From assembly GCA_035192965.1 (NCBI GenBank), contig CP136571.1:3800501-3864500 (forward strand): a stretch of 64,000 bases of DNA, read 5' to 3'. Both the position numbers and the translations under genes were made by a program. The stretch's first letter is position 1, and each line of letters begins with the position of its first letter. Shown piece by piece: positions 17,817 to 26,221 of this stretch. Below the pieces are notes generated by a model. The model searched no databases and had not been told where the DNA came from. It saw nothing but the letters and a program-made list of their open reading frames with translations. Source of the stretch: Fuscovulum sp. (GTDB taxonomy: Bacteria; Pseudomonadota; Alphaproteobacteria; Rhodobacterales; Rhodobacteraceae).

Positions 17817-18004
17817 GGCGCACCCCTGTTCCGCAGCCCGCCCCATACACGCAAACGGCGCCTCTCTGCAATGATCCGGCATTTTCGTGATCGCCCCGCC
17901 TGCGGGGGCTTGCATTGCCACGGCCCATGCCGGACTCTGCACGCCATTGCGGCCCGGCAACGACCGGGGCGCGTGGTTTACAGGTTCGGACTTGGGGCAG
18001 GTCC

Positions 18005-18877
18005 ATGCAATATGACAGCGTGTCATCCTTCATCAACGCGGCGGCCACCAAACCGCCGCTCAAGGGCCCCATGGCCATCATCCTGGCCGAAGACCCGGTC
18101 GAGGTGGACACGACCCTGCGCCATCACCTGCAAGCTGGCTTTCGCGATGTCCTGCTCTTGGCCCCCGACGCCATCGCCACGCCCAAGGGGATGGAGGAAA
18201 AGGTCCACCGCATCAAACATGATGTCCATGCCGAACATGCACTTATGGCGGCGGTCAACCCGCTGATCGAGGCCTTCCCCGGCCTATGGATGTATTACTG
18301 CTTTAACGCCGAATACCTGTTTCACCCGTTCTGCGAGACGCGCACCGTGCGCGACCTGATCGCCTTTCACGCCGAAGAACGGCGCGACGCGATGCTGACC
18401 TATGTGATCGACCTTTATGCCGGTGACCTCGACCGGTTTCCTGCCGCGGTCAGCCTTGAAAACGCCCATCTCGACCGGTCCGGCTATTACGCCCTTGCCC
18501 GGCAGGATGCCGACAACCATTGGCACCCAAAGGAACGGCAACTGGATTTCTTCGGCGGTCTGCGCTGGCGGTTCGAGGAGCACGTCCCCTACACCCGCCG
18601 CAAGATCGACCGCATCTCGCTGTTCAAGGCCAAGAAGGGGCTGGTCCTGCGCCCCGACTTCACCTTCAACGATGAAGAATACAACACCTACGCCTGCCCT
18701 TGGCACAACAACCTGACAGCGGCGGTTTGTTCCTTCCGCACCGCCAAGGCGCTGAAGGCGAACCCCGGTTCAAAGTGGGAGATCAAGACCTTTCAATGGC
18801 ACAATTCCACCGGGTTCCAGTGGCATTCGCAGCAATTGATGGACCTTGGCCTGATGGAGCCGGGACAGTGGTTCTAA
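18005..18877 (+). CDS. uncharacterised protein, weakly glycosyltransferase-2-like
   Basis: A 290-residue cytosolic protein. The N-terminus [33 protein letters not shown] resembles the first beta-alpha unit of family 2 glycosyltransferases of the Glyco_tranf_2_4 type. Where such enzymes have a DxD/DxDE metal motif, this protein has [10 protein letters not shown], so activity is doubtful. The C-terminal half ([48 protein letters not shown]) is rich in aromatic residues and His and looks well conserved in style. No signal peptide. It is divergent from miaB. Function not recognised. Confidence 0.75.
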   Translation: MQYDSVSSFINAAATKPPLKGPMAIILAEDPVEVDTTLRHHLQAGFRDVLLLAPDAIATPKGMEEKVHRIKHDVHAEHALMAAVNPLIEAFPGLWMYYCFNAEYLFHPFCETRTVRDLIAFHAEERRDAMLTYVIDLYAGDLDRFPAAVSLENAHLDRSGYYALARQDADNHWHPKERQLDFFGGLRWRFEEHVPYTRRKIDRISLFKAKKGLVLRPDFTFNDEEYNTYACPWHNNLTAAVCSFRTAKALKANPGSKWEIKTFQWHNSTGFQWHSQQLMDLGLMEPGQWF

Positions 18878-18900
18878 CCCCGGCCTGACCGCCGCAACGG

Positions 18901-19542
18901 CTACCAGCGCAACAACCACCCGCCCGCCAGGCCACCCAACGCCGTGACAGCCGCAATCGCCACACCATACCAGGTGACATAGAACAGCGGATTGTCCATC
19001 ACGCAGAACAGCGAATAGCCCGCCGCGATCCCGCCGGCCACGCCCAGCCCCGCCATCGCCCCCGCCCGCACCGGGGCGGCACTTGCCCCCCGCCGCATCA
19101 TCAGCAGCAGCACGCCCAAGGGCAGCAACGACAGGCCGGAGATCAGGCCCAGACATTCCCTCAGCGAAAAAGGCGACACCTCGGCGAACCGGACTTCCGG
19201 CGGCAGCGTCGCAAAAGCCCAGAGCCACAACCCCGCCGCCGCCCCCAGCGGCACCGCCAGCCAGCGCAACCGTACCGCCTGCGCCGCGCCTGGGCGCATC
19301 TGCACCAGCGCGAAAGGCAGGGCGATGGCGCACAGCGCCAGCGGCAGCAGCGTCTTCGCCGCCACCTGCGGCCGCGTCATCGCCTGCACGACCGAGTCGC
19401 GAATGCCGAACCGCCACAGAAACAGCGCAACCGCCACAGCCATCACGACCAGCACCACCGCCGCAATCCGTTTGGGCCGCAAAGCCGGGGGCGGGGCTGA
19501 GTCCGCCGCCAGAATGCCGATCAGGTCTTCCGTCTTCATCAT
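18901..19542 (-). CDS. nrsF: NrsF-like (DUF1109) membrane anti-sigma factor
   Basis: A 213-residue inner-membrane protein with about six hydrophobic helices and the N-terminus MMKTEDLIGILAADSAPPPAL typical of NrsF/DUF1109 anti-sigma factors. It should hold the ECF sigma factor encoded immediately upstream at the membrane until a metal signal arrives. Cysteines are at 71, 130 and 180. In Caulobacter NrsF, as I recall, two cysteines at very similar positions are needed for release by heavy metals. The start codon overlaps the sigma-factor stop codon (ATGA), so the two are coupled. Confidence 0.88.
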   Translation of the reverse strand: MMKTEDLIGILAADSAPPPALRPKRIAAVVLVVMAVAVALFLWRFGIRDSVVQAMTRPQVAAKTLLPLALCAIALPFALVQMRPGAAQAVRLRWLAVPLGAAAGLWLWAFATLPPEVRFAEVSPFSLRECLGLISGLSLLPLGVLLLMMRRGASAAPVRAGAMAGLGVAGGIAAGYSLFCVMDNPLFYVTWYGVAIAAVTALGGLAGGWLLRW

Positions 19543-20081
19543 TCCATTCCTCTTGCCAGCCGCGCCATCCGCTGGATCGCGCGATGCAAAGCCACCCGAA
19601 CTGCCCCCTCCGACATTTCCAGTCGTGCGCCCACCTCGGCGGTGCTTTGCCCGTCAAGGCTGACCGCCCGCACAATCGCCGCCGACCGTGCATCCAACTG
19701 CCCGATCAGCACCGCACTATCCCGCGCCGCCAACGCATCCGGCACCGCCTCTGCCTCCAGCACATCGGCGTAATCGTCAATCGGCAGGTGGATCGATGCC
19801 CCCCTGCGCCGGAACGCATCCACCACCTTGTGCCGCGTCACCGCATAAAGCCACGGCAACAGCGCCGCCGACTGGTCCCAGGTGTGGCGCTTGGTGTGAA
19901 TCGCGATCAACACCTCCTGCACCACATCCTCTTGTCCTTCCGGCCCCAACGCACGCCCGCGTGCCCGGACAATCCCGCGCAGCACCGGCGTGACAAGGCC
20001 AAGGAAGCGGGCATAGGCGCGCCCGTCCCCTTCCATCGCTGCCCGCAGCAACGCTGACCATTCGGCTTCACGCATAGTCAT
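19539..20081 (-). CDS. sigF: ECF sigma factor, SigF-like
   Basis: A 180-residue ECF sigma factor. Region 2 is DVVQEVLIAIHTKRHTWDQSAALLPWLYAVTRHKVVDAFRRRG and region 4 is AIVRAVSLDGQSTAEVGARLEMSEGAVRVALHRAIQRMARL, split here by the linker HLPIDDYADVLEAE. It pairs with NrsF downstream. A GTAACA-N16-CGAA promoter, identical in design to that of bufA1, lies only about 13 bp upstream of the ATG at 20081, so the transcript is nearly leaderless (or starts at the second ATG, 20075) and the gene is probably autoregulated. Confidence 0.93.
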   Translation of the reverse strand: MTMREAEWSALLRAAMEGDGRAYARFLGLVTPVLRGIVRARGRALGPEGQEDVVQEVLIAIHTKRHTWDQSAALLPWLYAVTRHKVVDAFRRRGASIHLPIDDYADVLEAEAVPDALAARDSAVLIGQLDARSAAIVRAVSLDGQSTAEVGARLEMSEGAVRVALHRAIQRMARLARGME

Positions 20082-20093
20082 TCCGATGGTCCC

Positions 20094-20119
20094 TTCGCGG
20101 CGCACTGGCCCTTTGTTAC
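20094..20119 (-). promoter_or_regulatory. SigF-type promoter of sigF-nrsF
   Basis: Minus strand: GTAACA (20119-20114), 16-bp spacer, CGAA (20097-20094). The same hexamer-spacer-tetramer arrangement occurs in front of bufA1 on the other strand. It resembles the motif reported for Caulobacter sigma-F targets, recalled as GTAACC-N16-CGAA. Confidence 0.75.
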
Positions 20120-20209
20120 AGCAGCAACACAAATTCTTCTGCAAATGTTTGGGAAACGCAAAGCCTTCGCATCCGTTTTTCCGATTTGAACACCGATCCG
20201 TGATCACCG

Positions 20210-20235
20210 GTAACGCCCGCCATCCCCGCCGCGAA
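20210..20235 (+). promoter_or_regulatory. SigF-type promoter of the bufferin operon
   Basis: Plus strand: GTAACG (20210-20215), 16-bp spacer, CGAA (20232-20235). Transcription would start near 20242, giving a leader of about 75 nt before the bufA1 ATG. Confidence 0.78.
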
Positions 20236-20315
20236 TGGACTGACCGAGGACCACAGCGGTCCTTGGCTCAAGCACAGCCAAAGGTTCAAACCCAAGTTCA
20301 CAGACGGAGAGACCC

Positions 20316-20591
20316 ATGACCATGTTCGACAAGACCCTCACCCTGACCGCAACGCTGGCCGCCGCCCTGACCATGGCCGCCGCCACCGCCCATGCTCAGG
20401 AAGGGATGGAAAAATGCTATGGCGTGGCGCTTGCGGGTGAAAACGATTGCGCCGCCGGACCGGGGACCACCTGCGCTGGCACCTCGACCACCGATTATCA
20501 GGGCAACGCGTGGAAACTCGTTCCGGCCGGTACCTGCGTGACGATGGAAACCCCGAACGGCATGGGCTCGCTCGAAGCGATCGAATCCTGA
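20316..20591 (+). CDS. bufA1: bufferin precursor peptide (BufA1, DUF2282)
   Basis: A 91-residue exported peptide. After a Sec signal (…ATAHAQ) come four cysteines at 34, 45, 53 and 74 in [22 protein letters not shown] and PAGTCVTME, with the DUF2282 core [15 protein letters not shown]. Members of this family are ribosomally made, post-translationally modified copper-binding periplasmic peptides (bufferins), in which two of the cysteines become thiooxazoles. GGAG lies 7 nt before the ATG. A SigF-type promoter lies upstream and the modification genes follow. Confidence 0.92.
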   Translation: MTMFDKTLTLTATLAAALTMAAATAHAQEGMEKCYGVALAGENDCAAGPGTTCAGTSTTDYQGNAWKLVPAGTCVTMETPNGMGSLEAIES

Positions 20592-20652
20592 TCCCAGCGC
20601 CGGGGTGGCGCTTCCCCGCCCCGGCCCCTCCCCTTATCCAAGGTTGCCCGCC

Positions 20653-21501
20653 ATGCCCCTGCCCGCCGCCCCCGGCCTCGGATTCAAGGCCGAACATTTC
20701 GCCGTCATCCGCGATACCCGGCCCCGGCTGGGGTTTTTCGAGGTGCATGCCGAAAACTATATGGGCGCAGGCGGCCCGCCGCATCGGCAACTCACTGCGC
20801 TGCGGCAGGATTATGCGGTTTCGCTGCATGGCGTGGGCCTGTCCATCGGCGGCCCGGACCGCCCCGATGCCGCCCATCTGAAACGCCTGCGCGACCTGAT
20901 CAACCGCTATCAACCCGCCAGCTTTTCCGAACATCTGGCTTGGTCTAGCCATGGGTCGGATTACCTAAATGACCTTCTCCCCCTGCCCTACACGCCCGAG
21001 ACGCTACAACTTGTCTGCGACCATGTGGATGAGGTGCAAGCCACATTGGGGTGCCGGCTCTTGCTGGAGAACCCGTCGACCTATGTGCTTTTTGCCCAAT
21101 CCACACTGGCCGAGACAGAGTTTCTGGCCGAAATCGCCCGCCGCACGGGATGTGGCCTTCTGCTGGATGTGAACAACGTCTTCGTCTCTTGCACCAACCA
21201 CCGGACCGATCCGCAGGATTGGCTGGCCGCCATCCCGCTCGATGCGGTGGGCGAGGTGCATCTGGGCGGGCACGCGACCGAGGCCCTGCCCTCTGGCCCC
21301 CTGCTGATCGACGATCACGGCAGCCCGGTCGCCGATCCGGTCTGGGCGCTGTACAGCCAGACCATCGCCCGCGCGGGTGCCCTGCCCACGCTGATCGAAT
21401 GGGACAATGATATTCCCGACTTTCCCATCTTGCTGGCCGAGGCCGCCCGCGCCGCCGACATCCTGACCCGGGCCGAGGTGCACCATGCTCAGGCATGCTG
21501 A
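20653..21501 (+). CDS. bufB: MNIO-family peptide-modifying iron oxygenase (BufB, DUF692)
   Basis: A 282-residue TIM-barrel enzyme of the multinuclear non-heme iron oxidase family (DUF692), expected to convert precursor cysteines to thiooxazoles. Metal-ligand segments are visible: [55 protein letters not shown] and [12 protein letters not shown] 20653 ([16 protein letters not shown]) matches the family start; the upstream ATG at 20605 is unsupported. It overlaps bufC by 17 bp. Confidence 0.93.
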   Translation: MPLPAAPGLGFKAEHFAVIRDTRPRLGFFEVHAENYMGAGGPPHRQLTALRQDYAVSLHGVGLSIGGPDRPDAAHLKRLRDLINRYQPASFSEHLAWSSHGSDYLNDLLPLPYTPETLQLVCDHVDEVQATLGCRLLLENPSTYVLFAQSTLAETEFLAEIARRTGCGLLLDVNNVFVSCTNHRTDPQDWLAAIPLDAVGEVHLGGHATEALPSGPLLIDDHGSPVADPVWALYSQTIARAGALPTLIEWDNDIPDFPILLAEAARAADILTRAEVHHAQAC

Positions 21502-22240
21502 ATTCACCCGCGCCTTCCGCGCAGGCCTGTTCAAGGGTACCCTTCCCCCCGGGGTAACCGCACAGGCCCCGGATGAGGCCGCCCAACGCTTTGCCGTCTA
21601 TCGCAACAACGTGGCCCACAGCCTGACCCGCGCGCTTGCCCGCCGCTTTCCGGTGGTGGAGCGTCTGGTGGGGCTGGAGTTCTTCACCGCCATGGCGCGG
21701 CTCTACATCGAAGCCGATCCCCCCGCTTCACCGCAGCTTTTCCTTTGGGGTGAGGGGTTTGCCCGGTTTCTGCAGGGGTTTCCTCCGGTGCGGTCGCTGG
21801 CTTATCTGCCCGATGTTTCACGGCTGGAATGGCAGCGCGGGCTGGCCTATCACGCCGCGGATGTGCCATCGGTGGCCGCCACCGATCTGGCGCAGGCGGC
21901 GGCTGATCCGGCGCGGTTCAGGCTGGTGCTGCACCCGTCGGTCGGGCTGATCCGGTCGCGGCATGCGGTGGTGACGATCTGGCAGGCCAATCAGCCGGGC
22001 GCGGTGCAGACCGGGCCGCTGCGCGCCGACCGGGCCGAGGACGCGCTGGTCCTGCGCGACCGCACCGATCAGGTGCCGGTCATCGCCCTGTCTGCGGGCG
22101 AGGCAGGGTTTCAGTCCGCGCTGATGCGCGGCGAAACCCTGCTTGACGCTGCAACACGGGCCGAAGGCGCAGATCCCGCGCGCCTGCTGGCAATTCTGAT
22201 GCGGGCGGGGGCGATCACCGGGATCGCGCAACAAGGATAG
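21485..22240 (+). CDS. bufC: bufferin maturation partner protein (BufC, DUF2063)
   Basis: A 251-residue protein with the N-terminal DUF2063 domain ([46 protein letters not shown]). Automatic annotation usually calls it a putative DNA-binding protein, but its fixed pairing with DUF692 enzymes points to recognition and delivery of the precursor peptide. It is translationally coupled to bufB by a 17-bp overlap. Confidence 0.9.
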   Translation: MLRHAEFTRAFRAGLFKGTLPPGVTAQAPDEAAQRFAVYRNNVAHSLTRALARRFPVVERLVGLEFFTAMARLYIEADPPASPQLFLWGEGFARFLQGFPPVRSLAYLPDVSRLEWQRGLAYHAADVPSVAATDLAQAAADPARFRLVLHPSVGLIRSRHAVVTIWQANQPGAVQTGPLRADRAEDALVLRDRTDQVPVIALSAGEAGFQSALMRGETLLDAATRAEGADPARLLAILMRAGAITGIAQQG

Positions 22241-22243
22241 ATC

Positions 22244-22681
22244 ATGGCCAAGACGACGGTATTCATCAGGAAAATCAACAGCAAGCTGGCCCGCCTGCCC
22301 TGGGATGCGGCGGCACTGGCCCTGCGGATCTTTCCGGCGGCGGTGTTCTTCGCCTCGGGCCAGACCAAGCTGGATGGCTGGCGCATTGCCGACAGCACGT
22401 GGTTCCTGTTTCAGCATGAATATGCGCTGCCGCTGATCCCGTCCGACATCGCCGCCGTGGCGGCGACCGTGGCGGAACATGTGCTGCCCGCCCTTCTGGT
22501 GCTGGGCCTGTGCACGCGGCTTTCGGCGTTGGGTCTGCTGGCGATGACGGCGGTGATCCAGATTTTCGTCTATCCCGGTGCTTGGCAGACGCATGGGCTG
22601 TGGGCCGCCTGCTTCCTTGCGCTGATCGTGGCCGGGCCGGGGCGGTTGTCGCTGGACCGGCAACTGGGTCTCGACCGCTAA
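22244..22681 (+). CDS. doxX: DoxX family membrane protein (BufD-like)
   Basis: A 145-residue inner-membrane protein with four helices and the DoxX features [49 protein letters not shown] and [13 protein letters not shown]. DoxX genes commonly close DUF2282-DUF692-DUF2063 operons; their exact job (possibly redox or quinone-linked) is unsettled. It starts 3 bp after the bufC stop codon. Confidence 0.9.
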   Translation: MAKTTVFIRKINSKLARLPWDAAALALRIFPAAVFFASGQTKLDGWRIADSTWFLFQHEYALPLIPSDIAAVAATVAEHVLPALLVLGLCTRLSALGLLAMTAVIQIFVYPGAWQTHGLWAACFLALIVAGPGRLSLDRQLGLDR

Positions 22682-22752
22682 GTCCTTGCGGGCGCAGGGT
22701 TTACGAACTGAAATCCGGCAAAAACCCTGTGCCGCTGGCGGTGCAGACACTG

Positions 22753-22788
22753 GTGCAGACGGCTGTGCATACGCGCGCTGCCTTTGCC
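22753..22788. repeat. 12-bp-period iteron, copy 2
   Basis: GTGCAGAC, GTGCAGAC and GTGCATAC repeat at exact 12-bp spacing, preceded by CTGTGCCGCTGGCG. The element lies about 70 bp downstream of the doxX stop codon in the sense orientation. The copy near 50429, read from gshA, shares the same preceding segment. Confidence 0.75.
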
Positions 22789-22902
22789 CATCGTTAAGGT
22801 TAACGCTGTGTGAAGGGCGCGCCCGTTTTGCACCCGGTATCCGCCGCCCGATCCGGCTGCGCCCCGCAAGCCGGTGCAACATCACTGCCTACCTGCCGGG
22901 CA

Positions 22903-22933
22903 AGAAAAAGGGGGCCTTCCGGCCCCCGTTTCC
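22903..22933 (-). terminator. terminator of the frc operon
   Basis: A GGGGGCC-TTCC-GGCCCCC stem (22911-22927 region). On the minus strand it is followed by TTTTTCTT, a good rho-independent terminator 20 bp past the frcA stop codon. On the plus strand a short GTTT follows, so it may also stop doxX transcripts. Confidence 0.85.
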
Positions 22934-22952
22934 CTGCAATCAGGATACCCTT

Positions 22953-23726
22953 TCAGGCGATCACATGTTCCGGCACCTTGGCCCCGGTCATGAAGGCCAC
23001 GGCATCCGACATCGTGTATTCCTTCGGGTCGATCACGCACAGACGCTTGCCCAAGCGGTGGATGTGGATGCGATCGGCCACTTCGAACACATGCGGCATG
23101 TTGTGGCTGATCAGGATGATCGGCAGCCCGCGCTTTTTCACATCCTGGATCAGTTCCAGCACCCGGCGGCTTTCCTTTACACCCAGCGCGGCGGTGGGTT
23201 CATCCATGATCACGACCTTGGACCCGAAGGCCGCCGCCCGTGCCACGGCCACACCCTGCCGCTGCCCGCCTGACAGTGTTTCCACCGCCTGCCCGATGTT
23301 CTGAATCGTCATCAGGCCCAGTTCCGTAAGCTTGTCGCGGGCGATCTGTTCCATCGCGCCCCGGTCCAGCATCCGGAACACCGACCCCATCACACCGGGT
23401 TTGCGAATTTCGCGCCCCATGAACATGTTGTCGGCGATGGACAGCGCGGGCGACAGCGCAAGGTTCTGATACACCGTCTCGATCCCGGCATCACGTGCCT
23501 GCATCGGGTTGGCGAACTGAACAGGTTTCCCGTCCAGCTTGATCTCGCCCTCATCCGGGGTAACCGCCCCGCACAGCGCTTTGATCAGCGTCGATTTCCC
23601 GGCCCCGTTATCGCCGATCACCGCAAGGATCTCGCCGGGATAGAGGTCAAAGTCGCACTGGTCCAGCGCGGTCACGCGCCCGTAGCGCTTGGTCAGACCG
23701 CGCGCACTCAGAATGGGTTCAGCCAT
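22953..23726 (-). CDS. frcA: fructose ABC transporter, ATP-binding protein
   Basis: A 257-residue single ABC ATPase domain of the carbohydrate uptake-2 family. Walker A GDNGAGKST, the Q-loop segment ETVYQNLALSPALS, signature LSGGQRQGVAVARA, Walker B VVIMDEPTAALG and the switch His (ISHNMPHV) are all present. It has only one ATPase domain, unlike the doubled RbsA type, as expected for FrcA. ATG 23726 has GGAGGG upstream. It lies 14 bp after frcC. Confidence 0.93.
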   Translation of the reverse strand: MAEPILSARGLTKRYGRVTALDQCDFDLYPGEILAVIGDNGAGKSTLIKALCGAVTPDEGEIKLDGKPVQFANPMQARDAGIETVYQNLALSPALSIADNMFMGREIRKPGVMGSVFRMLDRGAMEQIARDKLTELGLMTIQNIGQAVETLSGGQRQGVAVARAAAFGSKVVIMDEPTAALGVKESRRVLELIQDVKKRGLPIILISHNMPHVFEVADRIHIHRLGKRLCVIDPKEYTMSDAVAFMTGAKVPEHVIA

Positions 23727-23740
23727 GTCTTGTCCCTCCC

Positions 23741-24850
23741 TCAGCCCGAAACCTTGCGGATCCACTGGTCAATGGCGACAGCGCCGATGATCAGGATACC
23801 CGTCAGCAGCACCTTCCATTGCGGATCGGCACCCAACATGTTCAGCCCCATGCTCATCACGCCCACGATCAGCGTTCCGAACAGCACGCCCAGAATGGAC
23901 CCGCGCCCGCCGAACAGCGATATCCCCCCGATCACCGCGGCCGTGATGGCCTGAAGGTTGAAATCGGTGGTCACGGTCGAGGGCGAGATCGACCCGTTCC
24001 GACCGATCGACACCCACGCCGCCAGCGCAGCGATCAGACCGGCCAGAGCATAGACGCCGATCAGCACGCGGCTGACCCGGATGCCCGACAGCTCTGATGC
24101 ATCGGGATCGTCACCGACGGCATAGATATGGCGCCCGAATGCGGTGTAGTTCAGCATGTACCACAGCGCGACATAGACCAGCACCATGCAGATCACCCCA
24201 TAGGTGACCTGCGCGCCGCCCAGTTCGAACCGGTTGCCAAAGAAGTGCAGCCCGGTCGTCAGGGCCGTCAGATCGGCTTCGCGCATGGTCTCGTTGGCGG
24301 AATAGATCAGACAGACGGCCATGAACACGTTCCATGTGCCCAAGGTCACGATGAACGGCGGCAAACGTAGACGGGCGACCAGATACCCGTTGATCCAACC
24401 GCAGAACCCGGCCAGCGCAAAGCCTGCAATGATCGCAAGATACCAAGGCAGGCCATAGGTCAGCACGGCATGGCCCATAAGAACAAAGGCGAAAACCATG
24501 ACCACGCCGATCGCAAGGTCAATGCCCGCCGTCAGGATGACAAGCGTTTGCGCCGCGGCAAGAATACCGACCACGGCCACCTGCTGCATGATCAGCGTGA
24601 GCGTATAGGCCGAGAAGAACCGCAGACCTTCGAAATCACCCGTGATCCAGCGGAACTCCATCAGAACCGATCCGTCCCGCGCTGCGGCAAAGAAGATGAT
24701 CAGCGCGACAAGCACGATCATCGGCACCGCTGCCGGGTTGGAGTGCAGATAATGCTGCAACTTGCGAAGGCCGCCCCTGTGTTCGTCGAAATGCGCGACG
24801 GTCGCCGCGCTTTTATCAAGGACCTTCTCGAATTCCTGTGGCTGGCTCAT
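23741..24850 (-). CDS. frcC: fructose ABC transporter, permease
   Basis: A 369-residue inner-membrane permease of the ribose/xylose (RbsC) family with about ten helices. Family segments include GILAAAQTLVILTAGIDLAIG, LPPFIVTLGTWN, GRHIYAVGDDPDASELSGI and AAVIGGISLFGGRGSILGVLFG. The long hydrophilic N-terminus (about 50 residues) is common in FrcC. It sits between frcB and frcA, with two intercistronic hairpins upstream. Confidence 0.93.
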   Translation of the reverse strand: MSQPQEFEKVLDKSAATVAHFDEHRGGLRKLQHYLHSNPAAVPMIVLVALIIFFAAARDGSVLMEFRWITGDFEGLRFFSAYTLTLIMQQVAVVGILAAAQTLVILTAGIDLAIGVVMVFAFVLMGHAVLTYGLPWYLAIIAGFALAGFCGWINGYLVARLRLPPFIVTLGTWNVFMAVCLIYSANETMREADLTALTTGLHFFGNRFELGGAQVTYGVICMVLVYVALWYMLNYTAFGRHIYAVGDDPDASELSGIRVSRVLIGVYALAGLIAALAAWVSIGRNGSISPSTVTTDFNLQAITAAVIGGISLFGGRGSILGVLFGTLIVGVMSMGLNMLGADPQWKVLLTGILIIGAVAIDQWIRKVSG

Positions 24851-24908
24851 GTGTCACCCCCCCTGAAAGACCCGCTTTGCGCCCAAGGCGCGGGTTCTGC
24901 CTAGACAA

Positions 24909-24978
24909 AGGGCGGCCCTGGTCGAGAGCCGCCCCCGTTTTCTCCCGTCTGGGATCATGCGGGGGGCTGTCCCCCCGC
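24909..24978 (-). terminator. two intercistronic hairpins between frcB and frcC
   Basis: On the minus strand, GCGGGGGG-ACA-GCCCCCCGC (24978-24959) and then GGGGGCGGCTCT...AGGGCCGCCC followed by TTTG (about 24936-24906). Such structures usually stabilise the abundant binding-protein message and reduce readthrough into the membrane components. Confidence 0.65.
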
Positions 24979-24990
24979 ACAAGCCTCAGA

Positions 24991-26013
24991 TTAGCCCCAG
25001 CACAGTTCCGTGCCTTTGGTGGTGTCGATCGACGTCACGCCTTCGGCGGGCTTGTCGGTGATCAGCGCCACGCCGGTATCGAAGAAGGCCTTGCCCGGGG
25101 TCGGTGCAGGCTTCTCGCCCGAGTCAGCCCACTTCTTGATGGCTTCCACGCCCAGCGCCGCCATCATCAGCGGATACTGCTGCGAGGTTGCACCGATGAC
25201 GCCGTCCTTGACCGAGGCAACGCCCGGGCAGCCGCCGTCAACCGACACGATCAGCACGTCGTTTTCCTTGCCGACAGCCTTCAGCGCCTGATAGGCGCCC
25301 ACGGCGGCGGGCTCGTTGATCGTGTGGATCACGTTGATATCGGGGTTGATCTGCAGAAGGTTCTCCATCGCCTTGCGGCCGCCTTCTTCGTTGCCGTTGG
25401 TCACGTCATGGCCAACGATGCGCGGATCGGTTTCGTCGCCGATGTCGTTCGGGTCGGCCACGTCGATGCCGAAGCCCATCATGAAGCCCTGGTTACGCAG
25501 GACGTCGACGGTCGGTTCCGACGGGGTCAGGTTCAGGAAGCCGATCTTGGCGTTTGCGGCTTCTGCACCCAGCGTTGCGGCAGCCCAGGCGCCGATCAGC
25601 TTGCCGGCTTCGAGGTTGTCGGTCGCGAAGGTCGCGTCGGCGGCATCTGCCGGATCAAGCGGGGTGTCCAGCGCGATGACGACCATGCCGGCCTCTTGCG
25701 CCTTCTTCACCGAATCCACGATGGCCTTGGTGTCGGAGGCGGCGATCAGGATGCCCTTAGCGCCGTCGGCGATGCAGGCTTCGATGGCAGCAACCTGGCT
25801 GTCATGGTCGCCGTCAACCTTGCCTGCGTAGGACTTCAGCGAAACGCCCAGTTCGGCGGCCTTCGCCTCGGCACCTTCCTTCATCTTCACGAAGAAGGGG
25901 TTGGTGTCGGTCTTGGTGATCAGGCACGCGGCAACGTCCTGCGCCATGACCGGAGCAGCCGACAGCAGCGCAAGCGTGGCAGCCCCGGCAAGGGCTTTTG
26001 CTTTGAATTTCAT
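24991..26013 (-). CDS. frcB: fructose ABC transporter, periplasmic binding protein
   Basis: A 340-residue type I sugar-binding protein. A Sec signal ([25 protein letters not shown]) precedes the mature chain. The sequence closely resembles rhizobial Frc[97 protein letters not shown] and [15 protein letters not shown] 26013 has GGGAGG 7 nt upstream. It is the promoter-proximal gene of frcBCA, divergent from a ROK regulator. Confidence 0.95.
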   Translation of the reverse strand: MKFKAKALAGAATLALLSAAPVMAQDVAACLITKTDTNPFFVKMKEGAEAKAAELGVSLKSYAGKVDGDHDSQVAAIEACIADGAKGILIAASDTKAIVDSVKKAQEAGMVVIALDTPLDPADAADATFATDNLEAGKLIGAWAAATLGAEAANAKIGFLNLTPSEPTVDVLRNQGFMMGFGIDVADPNDIGDETDPRIVGHDVTNGNEEGGRKAMENLLQINPDINVIHTINEPAAVGAYQALKAVGKENDVLIVSVDGGCPGVASVKDGVIGATSQQYPLMMAALGVEAIKKWADSGEKPAPTPGKAFFDTGVALITDKPAEGVTSIDTTKGTELCWG

Positions 26014-26125
26014 TGATTTTCCTCCCAAGAAAATCAGGGGGTGCGCCCCCTCATGTGATGTGCCGTGAGGGGTAATCCCCCCTTGCGACGGTGACAAGAA
26101 AACCGATTCCCTCCGCCGCGTCAAG

Positions 26126-26148
26126 ATAATTAAATCACTCTGAATTAT
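26126..26148. promoter_or_regulatory. candidate operator in the frcB/ROK divergent promoter region
   Basis: Inverted repeat ATAATT-N11-AATTAT within a short AT-rich island of an otherwise G/C-rich genome. It lies between the divergent frcB and ROK regulator genes and abuts a TTGACA box (26151-26156) facing the regulator, a natural place for autoregulated repression. Confidence 0.55.
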
Positions 26149-26221
26149 TATTGACATGCCGCCGATTCCCCGCGCATCCTCGCCTCAAAACTGGGCAAAA
26201 CCGCCCGGAACGGGAGGAGAC

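Noticed and set aside
18005..18877. Active glycosyltransferase
   Set aside because: The N-terminal similarity is weak and the metal-binding DxD position reads NAEYLF, so I left the function open.
24909..24978. Hairpins between frcB and frcC as the operon end
   Set aside because: No strong T-run, and frcC-frcA clearly belong to the same transporter; an intercistronic attenuator fits better.
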